Shown one piece after another: positions 52,734 to 63,865 of a stretch of 64,000 bases of DNA. The DNA is taken from the NCBI GenBank assembly GCA_034521975.1, contig JAXHLR010000006.1, forward strand, positions 62,001 to 126,000, given 5' to 3'. Every line of letters starts with the position of its first letter. Position 1 is the stretch's first letter. Origin of the DNA: Acidimicrobiales bacterium. Its GTDB lineage: Bacteria > Actinomycetota > Acidimicrobiia > Acidimicrobiales > SKKL01. The notes under the pieces are model-generated. The model was not told the origin of the DNA, ran no database searches, and saw only the letters and a program-made list of their open reading frames with translations. A program made the position numbers and the translations under genes.

Positions 52734-54283
52734 TCAACGACGAGTTGCGGACACCATCCGGCGTAGGACGTGTTCGAGGATGCCGCCGTGGCGGTAGAAC
52801 TCGGCCTCCTGCGGGGTGTCGATCCGCACCCGGGCCCGGAACTCCAGCGACCCGGCTCGAACCGTGACCTCAGACGGAGGATGATGCTGACCGTCGAGCC
52901 CGAGCACGGAGATCTCCTCGTGTCGGTAAGACCCAGGGAATCGAGCGACTCGCCATCGGGGAACTCGAGTGGGAGGACGCCCATGCCGATCAGATTGGAC
53001 CGATGGATGCGTTCGAAGCTCTCGGCGAGGACAGCCCTGACCCCCAGGAGTTGAAGGCTGGCGGCTCCACACCCTGCTCGATCAACCACTGTCCTGCCGG
53101 GCTCTCGGCCCGGATCGCTCCGGCAGGTGAGATGTGGTCGGTCGTGACGCTGTCACCGAGCGCCGCCAGAACCCGCGCGCCGGTGATGTCGCGAAGGGGC
53201 TCCGGTTCGGCGGTCAGGTGTTCGAAGTAGGGAGGCTCGCGGACATAGGTGGACTGATCGTCCCACTCATAGCGATCCCCACCGAGGCTCCGGGGGCTCA
53301 CTACAGACACGGCCCGGAACTCACGGGGAGCGGAGGCCCCGCCGTCGTTCGGCGAGGTCCTCGCGCCAGGCATGCAGGTGGGCGACTGCGAGGTGGATCG
53401 TTGCCCTCACCAGGGTTGGTTGCGTGTCGTTCTCGCCAGCGTGGTGACCCATGGTTGGCTCGACAGCCCCCGCTCGACGGCCTTCTTGGCGAGGAGGCCG
53501 GCGGCGAGCATGACCGACGGGTTGGAGGTGTTGGTGCAACTGGTGATGGCAGCGATGACGACGTGGCCGTGATCGAGGGTCACGTCGTGCCCGTCCTGCA
53601 GCCGCACCGGCACCGCTGCCCGCGGCCGCGCACCGTCCAATCCTTCGGCGTCCTGCTCGAGCTCGGGCTCGTCGATCTCTGAGACCCACTGTCGCGGTGT
53701 GGGAGGGTCGCTGGCCGGAAACGACTGGATCGACAGCTCGTCGGGAGATCCCCGGCGACGGATCGGGCAATGACGACTGCAGGTCGATGGCGAACCGTGC
53801 CTTGGCCTCATCGAGGCGCACCCGATCCTGGGGGCGGGCCGGACCGGCGATGCTCGGCACCACCGTTCCCAGGTCGAGCTCGAGGGTCTCGGAGAAGCGC
53901 GGGGTGGCGTGCGGGTCGAACCACAACCCCTGCTCCTTCGCATATCGCTCCACCAGATCGACCTGTGCCGGTTCACGTCCGGTGAAGCGCAGGTACCGCA
54001 GCGCCTCGTCATCGATCGGGAAGATCGTCACCATGAGGATCCGCGCCGGCATGAACGAGATCTCCTGCTCCACGTCTCCGCCGCCCGACCAGTCGGCCAG
54101 CGCTCGAGCGTCCGCGGCTGTCACCGACGTGCCGTCCTCGTGACGCAAGAGGTTCTCGAGGAACACCTTCGGGCTGAACGGCAGGCCGTCGACATCACCG
54201 CCCACGGCATCGAGCCTGAACATCTCGAGCGAGCCACCCTCGGTGGGAAGCGTTGCCCGGGCACCGAAGCTGTTCTCAGTCAT
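52734..54283 (-). pseudogene. acnA: Degraded aconitase (AcnA) gene
   Basis: Fragments in several frames spell out the family in order: [25 protein letters not shown] (start at 54283), [75 protein letters not shown]...[47 protein letters not shown] and [17 protein letters not shown]. About 1.55 kb remain of an expected 2.7 kb. Deletions remove the substrate/Fe-S block after PARILM (junction near 54030), the GCTTCIGNS cysteines and a segment after FNSWG; at least two frameshifts also occur. Not functional. Confidence 0.9.
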
Positions 54284-54358
54284 CCACCCATGCCGCCCCA
54301 CCGCACCCAGGTATGCACCTGGCACACCAAGCACCGCCGGGGAGACCCTCGCGGAAGC

Positions 54359-54895
54359 TCACTCGGCGTCGTAGACGACGCGTCGATCGCCCAGTCGTGC
54401 ACCCGATGTGATCGGGTGCTCGGTGATCCGGCCGTCGTGGAGCAGGTGCCTGACGTCGGCACCTTTCACCAGGACCAAGTGGTCGGCGAGCAGTCGGCGG
54501 TGGCAGCGCCACCACACCGACTCGGCGCACATCACCGCGGCGCGCGACACCTCGGCCACCTCGAGCAACGCGTCGACCGCAGCGCCGAACTCGCCCGATG
54601 CCATGTGGTCGGCGTAGGCACGAAACTGACGGTTCCGCAAGGCACTGTTGGGTGAGTCCTCGCGCACGGATCGGCGACCACCCAGTTCCACCATCCATCG
54701 GTAGCCGACTCCCCGATCGGCCAGCCAAGGCTCCATCGCCTCGCGCCCGAAGTGCGGGTGTCGGCGACTACCGGGGTAGCGCCGCACGTCGACGACGAGG
54801 TCGATGCCGACAGGCTGCAGGATCTCCAGGAACCCTGCGGCCGACACCGTACCGTGCCCGACCGTCCAGATCGGGGGCCTTCGATCCAGTGTCAC
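54359..54895 (-). CDS. DUF488 family protein
   Basis: 178 residues from a GTG at 54895. TVGHGTVSAAGFLEILQPVGIDLVVDVRRYPGSRRHPHFGREAM and VMCAESVWWRCHRRLLADHLVLVKG are DUF488 hallmarks. The cysteine and histidine pair (CAESVWWRCHRR) suggests a redox or metal role. Divergent from the SufR-like regulator with operator site B in between; TTGCAA-N17-AATAAT forms a good promoter (54930-54902). Confidence 0.85.
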   Translation of the reverse strand: MTLDRRPPIWTVGHGTVSAAGFLEILQPVGIDLVVDVRRYPGSRRHPHFGREAMEPWLADRGVGYRWMVELGGRRSVREDSPNSALRNRQFRAYADHMASGEFGAAVDALLEVAEVSRAAVMCAESVWWRCHRRLLADHLVLVKGADVRHLLHDGRITEHPITSGARLGDRRVVYDAE

Positions 54896-54905
54896 CCGAC
54901 GATTA

Positions 54906-54925
54906 TTTCTAGGAACGACTAGAGT
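54906..54925. promoter_or_regulatory. Palindromic operator (site B), regulator/DUF488 intergenic
   Basis: TTTCTAG-N6-CTAGAGT, near-perfect symmetry (TCTAG-N6-CTAGA core). It sits in the spacer of the DUF488 promoter and just upstream of the regulator gene, consistent with autoregulation. Confidence 0.75.
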
Positions 54926-54989
54926 TGCAACGGCGGGACCACTGCCCACGACCGATGGCTCGGTCAGAGCCGCCAGGATGGAGCACCTC

Positions 54990-55700
54990 GTGACCGCCAC
55001 CACGCTCCAGGAGCAAGCAAAGGCGCTCGGCGACCCGACGCGCCACGCCATCTTTCGTCATATCGCACGGTCTGGACGCCCTGTTGGCATCGCCGAGCTC
55101 GACGACGAGTTCCCGTTCACGCACAACGCCATCCGACAGCACTTGGCAAAGCTGGTCTCGGCCGGTCTCGTTCTCGAGGCCAAGGCTCCACCCGCCGGAC
55201 GGGGCCGACCTCGCCTGATCTATGAAGTCGATCCGGCCGTCGAGGGCCAATGGGGGACGACGGGGCCGTATGAGCGCTTGAGTCAACTGCTGGCCGAGGT
55301 CATCGACACAGGGCTCGGGCCCGAAGAGGTGGGTCGACGCGCCGCCGATCTGTTCCGTGTGCCCTCGCCGTCGGGTGACATCGTCGCCGATGTGACCGCC
55401 GCAATGGCTCGCCACGGCTTCGACCCCGAGGTCAGGCCGCTACGTGATGGTGCCGAGATCGTCCTGCAGAACTGCCCGTTCGCTGCCACCGCCCTGTCCC
55501 ATCGCGACACCATCTGTACGCTTCACCTCGGCATCGCCGAAGGGTTGGCCGCGGCCGAGTCCGCCGTGGTCAGCGAGCTCGTGGCCTACGATCCTCGCAA
55601 GGCCGGCTGCAAGCTCCGCATCCGCCTCGTCGCAGAGGATTCAGAGAACCCAGAGGACTCCGGGACCCTGACCGTGCGTGGGAAGGCTGGCACCCGATGA
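54990..55700 (+). CDS. SufR-like (COG2345) Fe-S-sensing transcriptional regulator
   Basis: 236 residues from a GTG at 54990 (GGAG six bases upstream); an ATG at 54978 is the alternative. N-terminal winged HTH: LGDPTRHAIFRHIARSGRPVGIAELDDEFPFTHNAIRQHLAKLVSAGLV. The C-terminal half has Cys162 (QNCPFAATAL), Cys176 (TICTLH) and Cys207 (GCKLRI), spaced like the Fe-S ligand cysteines of mycobacterial SufR. Family members repress suf genes and respond to Fe-S or NO. Its own promoter has operator B, and the suf operon is 5 kb away. Confidence 0.85.
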   Translation: MTATTLQEQAKALGDPTRHAIFRHIARSGRPVGIAELDDEFPFTHNAIRQHLAKLVSAGLVLEAKAPPAGRGRPRLIYEVDPAVEGQWGTTGPYERLSQLLAEVIDTGLGPEEVGRRAADLFRVPSPSGDIVADVTAAMARHGFDPEVRPLRDGAEIVLQNCPFAATALSHRDTICTLHLGIAEGLAAAESAVVSELVAYDPRKAGCKLRIRLVAEDSENPEDSGTLTVRGKAGTR

Positions 55701-55751
55701 CACCGTCAGTCGGGGGCGGTGAGGATCCGCTGGACCACCCAGAGGAGACCG

Positions 55752-56516
55752 ATGAACCAGGTTGAGCTTCCTGTCGGCCTCGTCGAGGCGAGACGTACGC
55801 CGATGTTCGACTTCGAGTCGATGCCCGAACCCATCGCGACCTCGCACCGCACCACGGTCTGGGCATCGCTGCACGTCGAGGCAGGCGATGTCGACTACAA
55901 CGACCTCGAAGGCGACGAACGACGCCACGAGCGGCTCGAGGAGGGCGACAGCATCGTCATCCCCCCATGGGTGCTCCACCGGGTCGATCCATCCACCGAT
56001 GCCCACTTCTTCGTGCAGTTCTACCGGGAGCCCCAGGAGGGTCTGGTACCGGAGATTCATCCCACACCCCCACCATCCCCGCGCGCGGCAGGTCCGTGGC
56101 AGCATCGTGGCCGCGACCTCGACTCCCCCGGGGAGATCCTCGAGATGGTCACCCGGCAGTACGCGGTGGTCGTCCAGGACGATGTGCTCGAGCCGTACTT
56201 CACACCCGAGCAGGGCTTCATCGACTGGCAAGCCCACATCGGCAGGGTGTCCGACTACTGGAACCACGTGCTCCTGTTCGCACCCGACTACCGAATCGAC
56301 CCCATCGAGGGGCATCGCGAGGTGCACGAGCGGCGCCCGTTCACCGAAGCAGCACTCGATCGCTGGCTCGAGATCTTCCACGAGACCATCGACACCGGAT
56401 GGACCGGGCCCGTCGCGGAGATGGCCAAGAAGCGTGGCACCGGAACCGCGTGGGCCATGGCCCAGCGCCTGCTGGGGCACGGCGCCTGGCGTCCACCTGG
56501 GCATCGTCGGATCTGA
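55752..56516 (+). CDS. DUF1971 (YeaR/TehB-like) - truncated haemoglobin fusion
   Basis: 254 residues. The first 105 residues are a DUF1971 cupin-like domain (RTPMFDFESMPEPIATSHRTTVWASLHVEAG, EEGDSIVIPPWVLHRV); the rest is a group III globin (EILEMVTRQYAVVVQDDVLEPYFTPEQGFIDWQAHIGRVSDYWNHVLLFAPDYRIDP...FTEAALDRWLEIFHE). YeaR in E. coli is NO/nitrite-regulated, so the fusion links it to gas binding. Follows the regulator gene by 51 bp, same strand; GAGGAG precedes the ATG. Confidence 0.88.
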   Translation: MNQVELPVGLVEARRTPMFDFESMPEPIATSHRTTVWASLHVEAGDVDYNDLEGDERRHERLEEGDSIVIPPWVLHRVDPSTDAHFFVQFYREPQEGLVPEIHPTPPPSPRAAGPWQHRGRDLDSPGEILEMVTRQYAVVVQDDVLEPYFTPEQGFIDWQAHIGRVSDYWNHVLLFAPDYRIDPIEGHREVHERRPFTEAALDRWLEIFHETIDTGWTGPVAEMAKKRGTGTAWAMAQRLLGHGAWRPPGHRRI

Positions 56517-56562
56517 TGGGCCCGGTCACTCCCACCCTTCTACAGCGGATCGAGGAGGCCGA

Positions 56563-56955
56563 ATGCGAACCCTTGTACAAGTAGGCGGTGCCAACTGCAC
56601 CTTCTGCATGCAGGACGTGCGCGCGGAGCTGCTCAGCCGCCCGCGGGTGCAGCAGGTCAACCTGTGGACCCCAGAGTCCTGTCTCGAGGTGGTGCACGAG
56701 CACGACGACGTGACCGCGATCACCGACTTTCTGCGCCGCTCGCTGCACGGGTGGGAGGTCGCCGACAACGGTGAGGTCGTGATGGTGGAGACCACACCCG
56801 AATCGGTCGACCGGTGCCAGCGCCACGGCTCGCAGGTGGCCACAGGCGATTCCTGCTCAGCCTCGCCAGTAGTCGTTGGCCGCCGCGACCGTCGCGAACT
56901 CGACCGCCACGACGTGCGCGGCTGCGGTGAGCGAGTCGGGATCGCTCGCGTATAG
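56563..56955 (+). CDS. Heavy-metal-associated-like domain protein with CxxC
   Basis: 130 residues. RTLVQVGGANCTFCMQDVRAELLSRPRVQQVNLWTPESCLEVVHEHDD is a ferredoxin-like HMA fold with the Cys-x2-Cys metal site; a later Cys-rich segment (DRCQRHGSQVATGDSCSASP) follows. The last about 30 residues overlap an opposite gene and look non-conserved, so the true end may be earlier or frameshifted. GAGGAGG precedes the ATG. Third gene of the regulator operon. Confidence 0.75.
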   Translation: MRTLVQVGGANCTFCMQDVRAELLSRPRVQQVNLWTPESCLEVVHEHDDVTAITDFLRRSLHGWEVADNGEVVMVETTPESVDRCQRHGSQVATGDSCSASPVVVGRRDRRELDRHDVRGCGERVGIARV

Positions 56956-57087
56956 CGCCCTTACACCCTGGCGGGCATCAGGATCGGGCTGAATCGCGCC
57001 GATGGTCTTGCGCGCGAGCATGATCGCCAATTCGCGCCCTTCTTCGGGCGTTGCGGTGATCAGGGTGTTCTCTGGAACAAGTGGCAT
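56857..57087 (-). CDS. Small hypothetical protein
   Basis: 76 residues (PENTLITATPEEGRELAIMLARKTIGAIQPDPDARQGVRALYAS). No known family. It overlaps the 3' end of the HMA-like gene on the other strand by about 100 bp; one of the two is probably shorter than drawn. Divergent from ric, so its promoter may share operator C. Confidence 0.45.
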   Translation of the reverse strand: MPLVPENTLITATPEEGRELAIMLARKTIGAIQPDPDARQGVRALYASDPDSLTAAAHVVAVEFATVAAANDYWRG

Positions 57088-57191
57088 GCCGACCTCCCGG
57101 TCAGGACGTGCGCACCATGCTGTCGGACAGATCGGATGCGCTGACTAGTGGGACCTTCGACCCTACGGACATGGGGAGCCTGGGTCTAGAA

Positions 57192-57211
57192 TTTCAAGTA
57201 GATACTAGAAC
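57192..57211 (+). promoter_or_regulatory. Palindromic operator (site C) upstream of ric
   Basis: TTTCAAG-N6-CTAGAAC, same spacing as sites A and B. An extra half-site TCTAGAA lies at 57185-57191. It precedes the ric ATG by 42 bases. Confidence 0.7.
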
Positions 57212-57253
57212 AAATTGGGACGTCAGACGCGCCACCGGGCAAAGGAGCACCCC

Positions 57254-57958
57254 ATGTCCACCGTCAATGCCTCTCACGACCCGCTCGATCGCACCTTGGG
57301 TGAGCTCGTCGCCGAACGACCGGCACGTGCCCGCATCCTCGAACGGTGGGGCATCGACTACTGCTGCCATGGCCAGCGCACGCTCGCCGACGCCGCCGCC
57401 TCCGCGGGACTCGATCCTGACGAGGTCGCGACCGAGGTCGATGAGGTCGTCGATGACACCGATGGCCACATCGACCGGCTGGAGCCGATCGCGTTGGTCG
57501 ACCACATCCTGACCACACACCACGACTACCTCCATGAGGAGCTGCCGCTGCTCGTCGCGCTGGCCGCGAAGGTGCGTGACGTGCACGGTGCACGCCATCC
57601 CGAGCTCGCACGGATCGCCGAACTGGTCAACGAGATCCAGGCCGATCTGACGCCACATCTCGCCAAGGAGGAGCAGCTGCTCTTCCCGGCGATTCGCGAG
57701 TGGGCCGATGGGCAACGCACGTTCCCGTTCGGCACACTGTCCAACCCGGTGCGGATGATGATGTTCGAGCACGACCAGGCCGGTGAGCTGCTGGCCGAGC
57801 TTCGATCGGTCACCGGCGACTACACCCCTCCACCAGATGGCTGCACCAGCTACGAGGTGCTGTTCGCCCGGCTCGCGCATCTCGAGCTCGACACCCACCG
57901 GCACATCCACCTGGAGAACAACGTGCTGTTCCCCGCTGTCACCGCTGGCGAGCAGTGA
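57254..57958 (+). CDS. ric: RIC / YtfE-type di-iron Fe-S cluster repair protein
   Basis: 234 residues. ScdA N-domain with GIDYCCHGQRTLADAAA (Cys37-Cys38), then a hemerythrin domain with repeated His: LVDHILTTHHDYLHEELP, LTPHLAKEEQLLFPAI, MMFEHDQAGELL and LDTHRHIHLENNVLFP. Such proteins repair NO- or peroxide-damaged Fe-S clusters in the cytosol. RBS AAAGGAG six bases upstream. Confidence 0.92.
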   Translation: MSTVNASHDPLDRTLGELVAERPARARILERWGIDYCCHGQRTLADAAASAGLDPDEVATEVDEVVDDTDGHIDRLEPIALVDHILTTHHDYLHEELPLLVALAAKVRDVHGARHPELARIAELVNEIQADLTPHLAKEEQLLFPAIREWADGQRTFPFGTLSNPVRMMMFEHDQAGELLAELRSVTGDYTPPPDGCTSYEVLFARLAHLELDTHRHIHLENNVLFPAVTAGEQ

Positions 57959-58009
57959 CCCTCCACCTTCCCGGCTCCAGCAGACGATCAACCGCCGAGA
58001 TCGACGGCC

Positions 58010-58364
58010 ATGTGTGATCACTGCAGCTGCCGCGAGAACGCTCCGATCGCCGAGTTGTCCGAGGAACACGAACAGATCCTGGAGGTCGCCTGGGCGCTAA
58101 GCGAGCACCATCGCACCACCGGAGTTGCCGACGGGCCGCTTCGGGATCGGCGACCGCGCACGCCTGGAAGAGGAGCACGCCGCGCTCGGCGCCGCGCTCC
58201 AGCACGGCACCTTCGACCGCCGAACCTTCTACGAGCTGGCCGCCCACATCGAGGAGGAGGAGATGGAGCTCTTCCCGATGACGATGTTCGGCTTCGACGA
58301 CGACGAGTGGACCGTCCTGGCAGCAACACCCCGGTTCCTCGCCGAGGCACCCACCCCTCCCTGA
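58010..58364 (+). pseudogene. Hemerythrin-like gene with a single-base frameshift
   Basis: First frame: MCDHCSCRENAPIAELSEEHEQILEVAWALSEHHRT (Cys-rich start, His ligands). The second frame continues GDRARLEEEHAALGAALQHG...YELAAHIEEEEMELFPMTMFGF. One extra G in the run at 58133-58135 joins them. About 118 residues if intact. Follows ric by 51 bp; could be a sequence error. Confidence 0.65.
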
Positions 58365-58372
58365 CCTCTGGA

Positions 58373-58990
58373 TCACGTACGAGGCGGGGTGGTGGTCCTC
58401 GATGCGGTGTCGGGCCGGCTTCGAAGCCGATCGCCGGACGCTCCGTTCGCGGAGTCCAGAAGTTCCCGGACCATGTCTTGAGCATCGGCAACCGCCGCTG
58501 TCAGCGAGTCGAGTCCGGGCTCGGCGTCGCCGCTCTCGAGGCGCCACTTCGCCACCGCGAGGTGCTGCATCATGCTGTCGTGCACCTCGGCGGTATGGCG
58601 CCCCAGCATCTCCAGGCGCCGGGCGCGACGCTCGATCCGCTCTGCATCGCGGATCCGGTCAGCTGCATCGCCAACCAGCGCTCCGAGCAGGACGAGCGGA
58701 ACGATCCGGCTCGTCCAGCCGAGCACCGTGAGATGGTGGCCCATAGCAAGGACCCACCAACACAGCAGCACCGTGGCGATCGCACCGGCACCGAACCCTG
58801 CACGCCGCCCCGAGGTGAGCGCCACAAGAGCGACGGGGAGGGCATACAACGCAGCAATCGGGTCCTCGAGGCCGCCGACGGTGAAGCGCAGCACGCAGAT
58901 CGCCACCGTCAGCATGACTGCCACTCCGAGCGCCGGAATGGGGTGAGCCCAGAACCACGGGCCACGTCTGGCAGCTTGCTCACGGTGCAT
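58373..58990 (-). CDS. Membrane protein with orphan HisKA_3-like helix
   Basis: 205 residues. Three or four helices (about 15-105), then a segment RLEMLGRHTAEVHDSMMQHLAVAKWRLESGDAEPGLDSLTAAVADAQDMVRELL that matches the phospho-acceptor helix of NarX/DegS-type kinases (EVHD). The ATPase domain is absent. Perhaps a decayed or split sensor kinase. It faces the hemerythrin-like gene. Confidence 0.65.
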   Translation of the reverse strand: MHREQAARRGPWFWAHPIPALGVAVMLTVAICVLRFTVGGLEDPIAALYALPVALVALTSGRRAGFGAGAIATVLLCWWVLAMGHHLTVLGWTSRIVPLVLLGALVGDAADRIRDAERIERRARRLEMLGRHTAEVHDSMMQHLAVAKWRLESGDAEPGLDSLTAAVADAQDMVRELLDSANGASGDRLRSRPDTASRTTTPPRT

Positions 58991-59039
58991 ACCGACATGC
59001 TGTGGCCTGGAGACCTGGGTGGCGAGAGGAAAAGGTCCT

Positions 59040-59807
59040 CATCTGGCGCGACCAGTGTCCGGTCGCTCACAGCGATCTGCTCGGATGGTCCGTGCTGCAC
59101 CACGCGGACGTGATCGACGTCCTCCACGACCATCAGACATAGCGAAACCAGGTGTCTCAGCACCTGTCCGTGCCGAACGGCATGGATCCCCCCGATCACA
59201 CGCCGTACCGGCGCCTGATCGAGCCGTACTTCGGTTCCGAGTCGATGGAGCGCTTCGCTCCAGCCTGCGCGCCAGGGTCGCGAGCGACCTGATCGCGTCG
59301 GTCCCGCGCGGCGTGCCGATCGAGGTGATGGACTCGTTCGGCCATGAGTTCGTTGTCCGTGTGCAGTGCGCGTTCATGGGCTGGCCGGACGATCTCCACG
59401 AACCGCTGCGCACTTGGGTGCACGGGCAGCACAGGGCAACCCTCGCCGGCGACCGCGCCGCGCTCACTGCGAGTGCCGATCGGTTCGACGAGGTGGTGCG
59501 TGAGCTGATCGACGTTCGGCGAGAGGCTGGGGCCGACGCCCCCGACGACCTCACCACCCGTCTCATGGAGGAGCGGATCGATGGTCGGCCTCTCAGCGAC
59601 GCCGAGATCGTCAGCATCGTGCGCAACTGGACCGTCGGCGAGTTCGGCACGATCGCCTCGAGCGTCGGGATCATCGCCGTGTACCTCGCCCACCATCCCG
59701 AGGTCGAGGCCCTGTTGCGGTCCGTGACAGAGCTGGCTCCCGTCCGGGCCACCTATCCGGCGGGCGGCTATCGGTCGGCGTGGGTGGTGCTCGGCGACCC
59801 GACATGA
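59040..59807 (+). pseudogene. Degraded cytochrome P450 gene
   Basis: Pieces in different frames match a P450 in order: DQCPVAHSDLLGWSVLHHADVIDVLHDH (interrupted by a TAG), then LSVPNGMDPPDHTPYRRLIEPYFGSESMERF, then RARVASDLIASVPRGVPIEVMDSFGHEFVVRVQCAFMG and the I helix LSDAEIVSIVRNWTVGEFGTIASSVGIIAVYLAHHPEVEALL. The protein then jumps to a C-terminal LAPVRATYPAGGY, so the ExxR motif and the haem-cysteine loop are deleted. Not functional. Confidence 0.85.
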
Positions 59808-59844
59808 CGACCGACCCTCGGATGCGGACGTGTAGGAACCGGGT

Positions 59845-60399
59845 TCAGAACAAGCCAAGCTCGAGCCGTGCCGCCTCGGAGATCCGGTTCCGCGACCACG
59901 GCGGGTCCCAGACGATGCGGACGTCCACCTCGTCGACCCCGGCGACCCGTCGAACGGCGGCGGCGGCGTCCTGCTGGATGACGTCACCCATCCCGCAGCC
60001 CGGTGCGGTCATGGTCATGTCGATCTCGATGCGTCGGCTTCCGTCGTCGAGCATGACCTCATCGCACCTGTACACCAGGCCGAGGTCGATGATGTTGATG
60101 GGGATCTCTGGGTCATAGACGGTGCGCAGCGCGGCGTCGACCTCGGCGGGGTCGAAGGTGCCCGAACTGCGGCGGAGATGAACGGACCTCTCGCTAGGGG
60201 GCTCGAGGCCGAGCGCATCGGCATCTGCACCATCGATGCGCAGGAGGGTGCCCATCTGGGTGCGGACGGTCACGCTCGAACCGAGCTGTTGGCTGATCTC
60301 GACCTCGCCGCCGGCGGTGAGCGCCACTCTCTCACCGTAGGGAACGGTGACCGCCTCGCAGTCGCGCCTCAAGACGGTCGGGTTCCATGTCCCGGTCAT
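59845..60399 (-). CDS. sufT: SufT-like Fe-S assembly protein (DUF59)
   Basis: 184 residues from an ATG at 60399 that overlaps the sufD stop (ATGA). N-terminal domain (TVPYGERVALTAGGEVEISQQLGSSVTVRTQMGTLLRI) typical of actinobacterial SufT, then MIP18/DUF59 (VDAALRTVYDPEIPINIIDLGLVYRCDEV, TAPGCGMGDVIQQDAAAAVRRVAGVDEVDVRIVWDPPW with the conserved Cys). Helps insert Fe-S clusters. Last gene of the suf operon in this window. Confidence 0.9.
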   Translation of the reverse strand: MTGTWNPTVLRRDCEAVTVPYGERVALTAGGEVEISQQLGSSVTVRTQMGTLLRIDGADADALGLEPPSERSVHLRRSSGTFDPAEVDAALRTVYDPEIPINIIDLGLVYRCDEVMLDDGSRRIEIDMTMTAPGCGMGDVIQQDAAAAVRRVAGVDEVDVRIVWDPPWSRNRISEAARLELGLF

Positions 60400-61624
60400 G
60401 TGTCTGCCTCCCAACCGAACCATTGGGCGATCTGGGCGCGCAGCGAGAGGGGCTCCACCTGTTCGACGATCGCTCGGGCGAAGGCCCCGACGAGGACGCT
60501 GCGGGCCTCGTCGCGGCCGATCCCGCGACTGCGCAGGTAGAACAGCGCATCGTCGTCGAGGCGGCCGGTCGCCGAGCCGTGGTTCGCTCGTACATCATCG
60601 GCGAGGATCTCCAACCACGGACGGCTGTCGGCTTGTGCGGTCGGGTCGAGGAGTATGGCATCGCTGCGCTGCTGGACGACGCTCCCCGCTGTTCCCGGGC
60701 GGACGATGACGTGGCCACTCGAGGTGGCGCGTGCGTGTTCGGGGACCACCGCGCGCACGACCAGGTCGCTGGTGCACCTGGACGCCGCGTGATCCACGGT
60801 GGCCAGGTCGTCGTGGCGAGCGTGCGGCAGCGGTGCGAGCAGCCCGGTGATCCGACACGACGCGGTCTCCTCGTTCAGGCCGACCGCGGTCGACAGCCGC
60901 GAGATGGACGCGCCGTGTGACAAGACGGTGACCTCGCTCTGGGATCCGTGCTGTTGGACCACCGCGAGGCGTCCGACGTGGACGGCATCGGGCTGTTCAT
61001 CCTGTACTCGGTGAAGGCCCAGGTGTGCGCCGACGGCAAGGTGCGCGGTGGTCGACGCGTTGGTGAGGCCGCCTCCGGCCGCACCGACGTAGGTCTCGAC
61101 GAGGTCGAGGCGACTGCCCGCCCCGACCTCGACCACCAGACGAGGGTGAGCCACGCGTGCGCCGGTCGACACGTGGATGACGTGCACGGTCTCGCTCAGC
61201 TCGACACCATCGGCGACAAACAGATAGGCGGCGTCCCCCGACGACGCCCGGTTCAGTGCCTCGAACCCATCCGGTGGGTCACCGGCGGGCACCAGGCGCT
61301 GACGCATCGCCTGTGAGAGCTCGCGGGCCGTCCCGAACCGCAAGCCTGGGAGCTCCTCGATGCTCGACAGGGTCGATGCGAGGACACCGTCGACGAAGAC
61401 GATCTGGATGGCGCCGTGGCGCCCAGCGAGCCGGTCGAGGTCGTCGCCACCCATCTCCATCGGCGGTGCCGACGTCTGCGAGAGGCTGTCGAGGCGATGG
61501 CGGATGTCGTCGACCGGCGCGTAGCGCCAGGGCTCTTCACGACCTGTGGGGAACCCGTGCTGGTCGAGCCAGCGCTTGGCATCGGCCGCTCCCGGGCCGG
61601 TGACATGGTCCTCGACGGCGGTGG

Positions 61625-61628
<4 letters not shown>
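60396..61628 (-). CDS. sufD: SufD, Fe-S scaffold subunit
   Basis: 410 residues. Fold and motifs of SufD: RWLDQHGFPTGREEPWRYAPVDDI at the start, HVSTGARVAHPRLVVEVGAGSRLDLVETYVG, and RANHGSATGRLDDDALFYLRSRGIGRDEARSVLVGAFARAIVEQV at the end. Partner of SufB-SufC in the SUF scaffold. ATGA overlap with the sufC stop. Confidence 0.93.
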
Positions 61629-63810
<2,182 letters not shown>

Positions 63811-63834
63811 CGGGGACATCCTTCCGTCCCTTTA

Positions 63835-63854
63835 TTTCTACCACATACTTGGTT
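63835..63854 (-). promoter_or_regulatory. Possible operator (site D) upstream of sufB
   Basis: TTTCTAC-N6-CTTGGTT; the left half matches six of seven bases of TTTCTAG and the spacing is the same as sites A-C, but the right half is poor. It ends 25 bases before the sufB ATG, in a marked AT-rich patch. Confidence 0.5.
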
Positions 63855-63865
63855 TATTCCACCGG

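Noticed and set aside
52532-54334. Three or four separate small genes on the minus strand
   Set aside because: Each matches a different successive part of aconitase, so they are one degraded gene.
57194-58069. 291-codon minus-strand frame opposite ric
   Set aside because: Mirror of ric, which has Shine-Dalgarno, ScdA cysteines and hemerythrin histidines.
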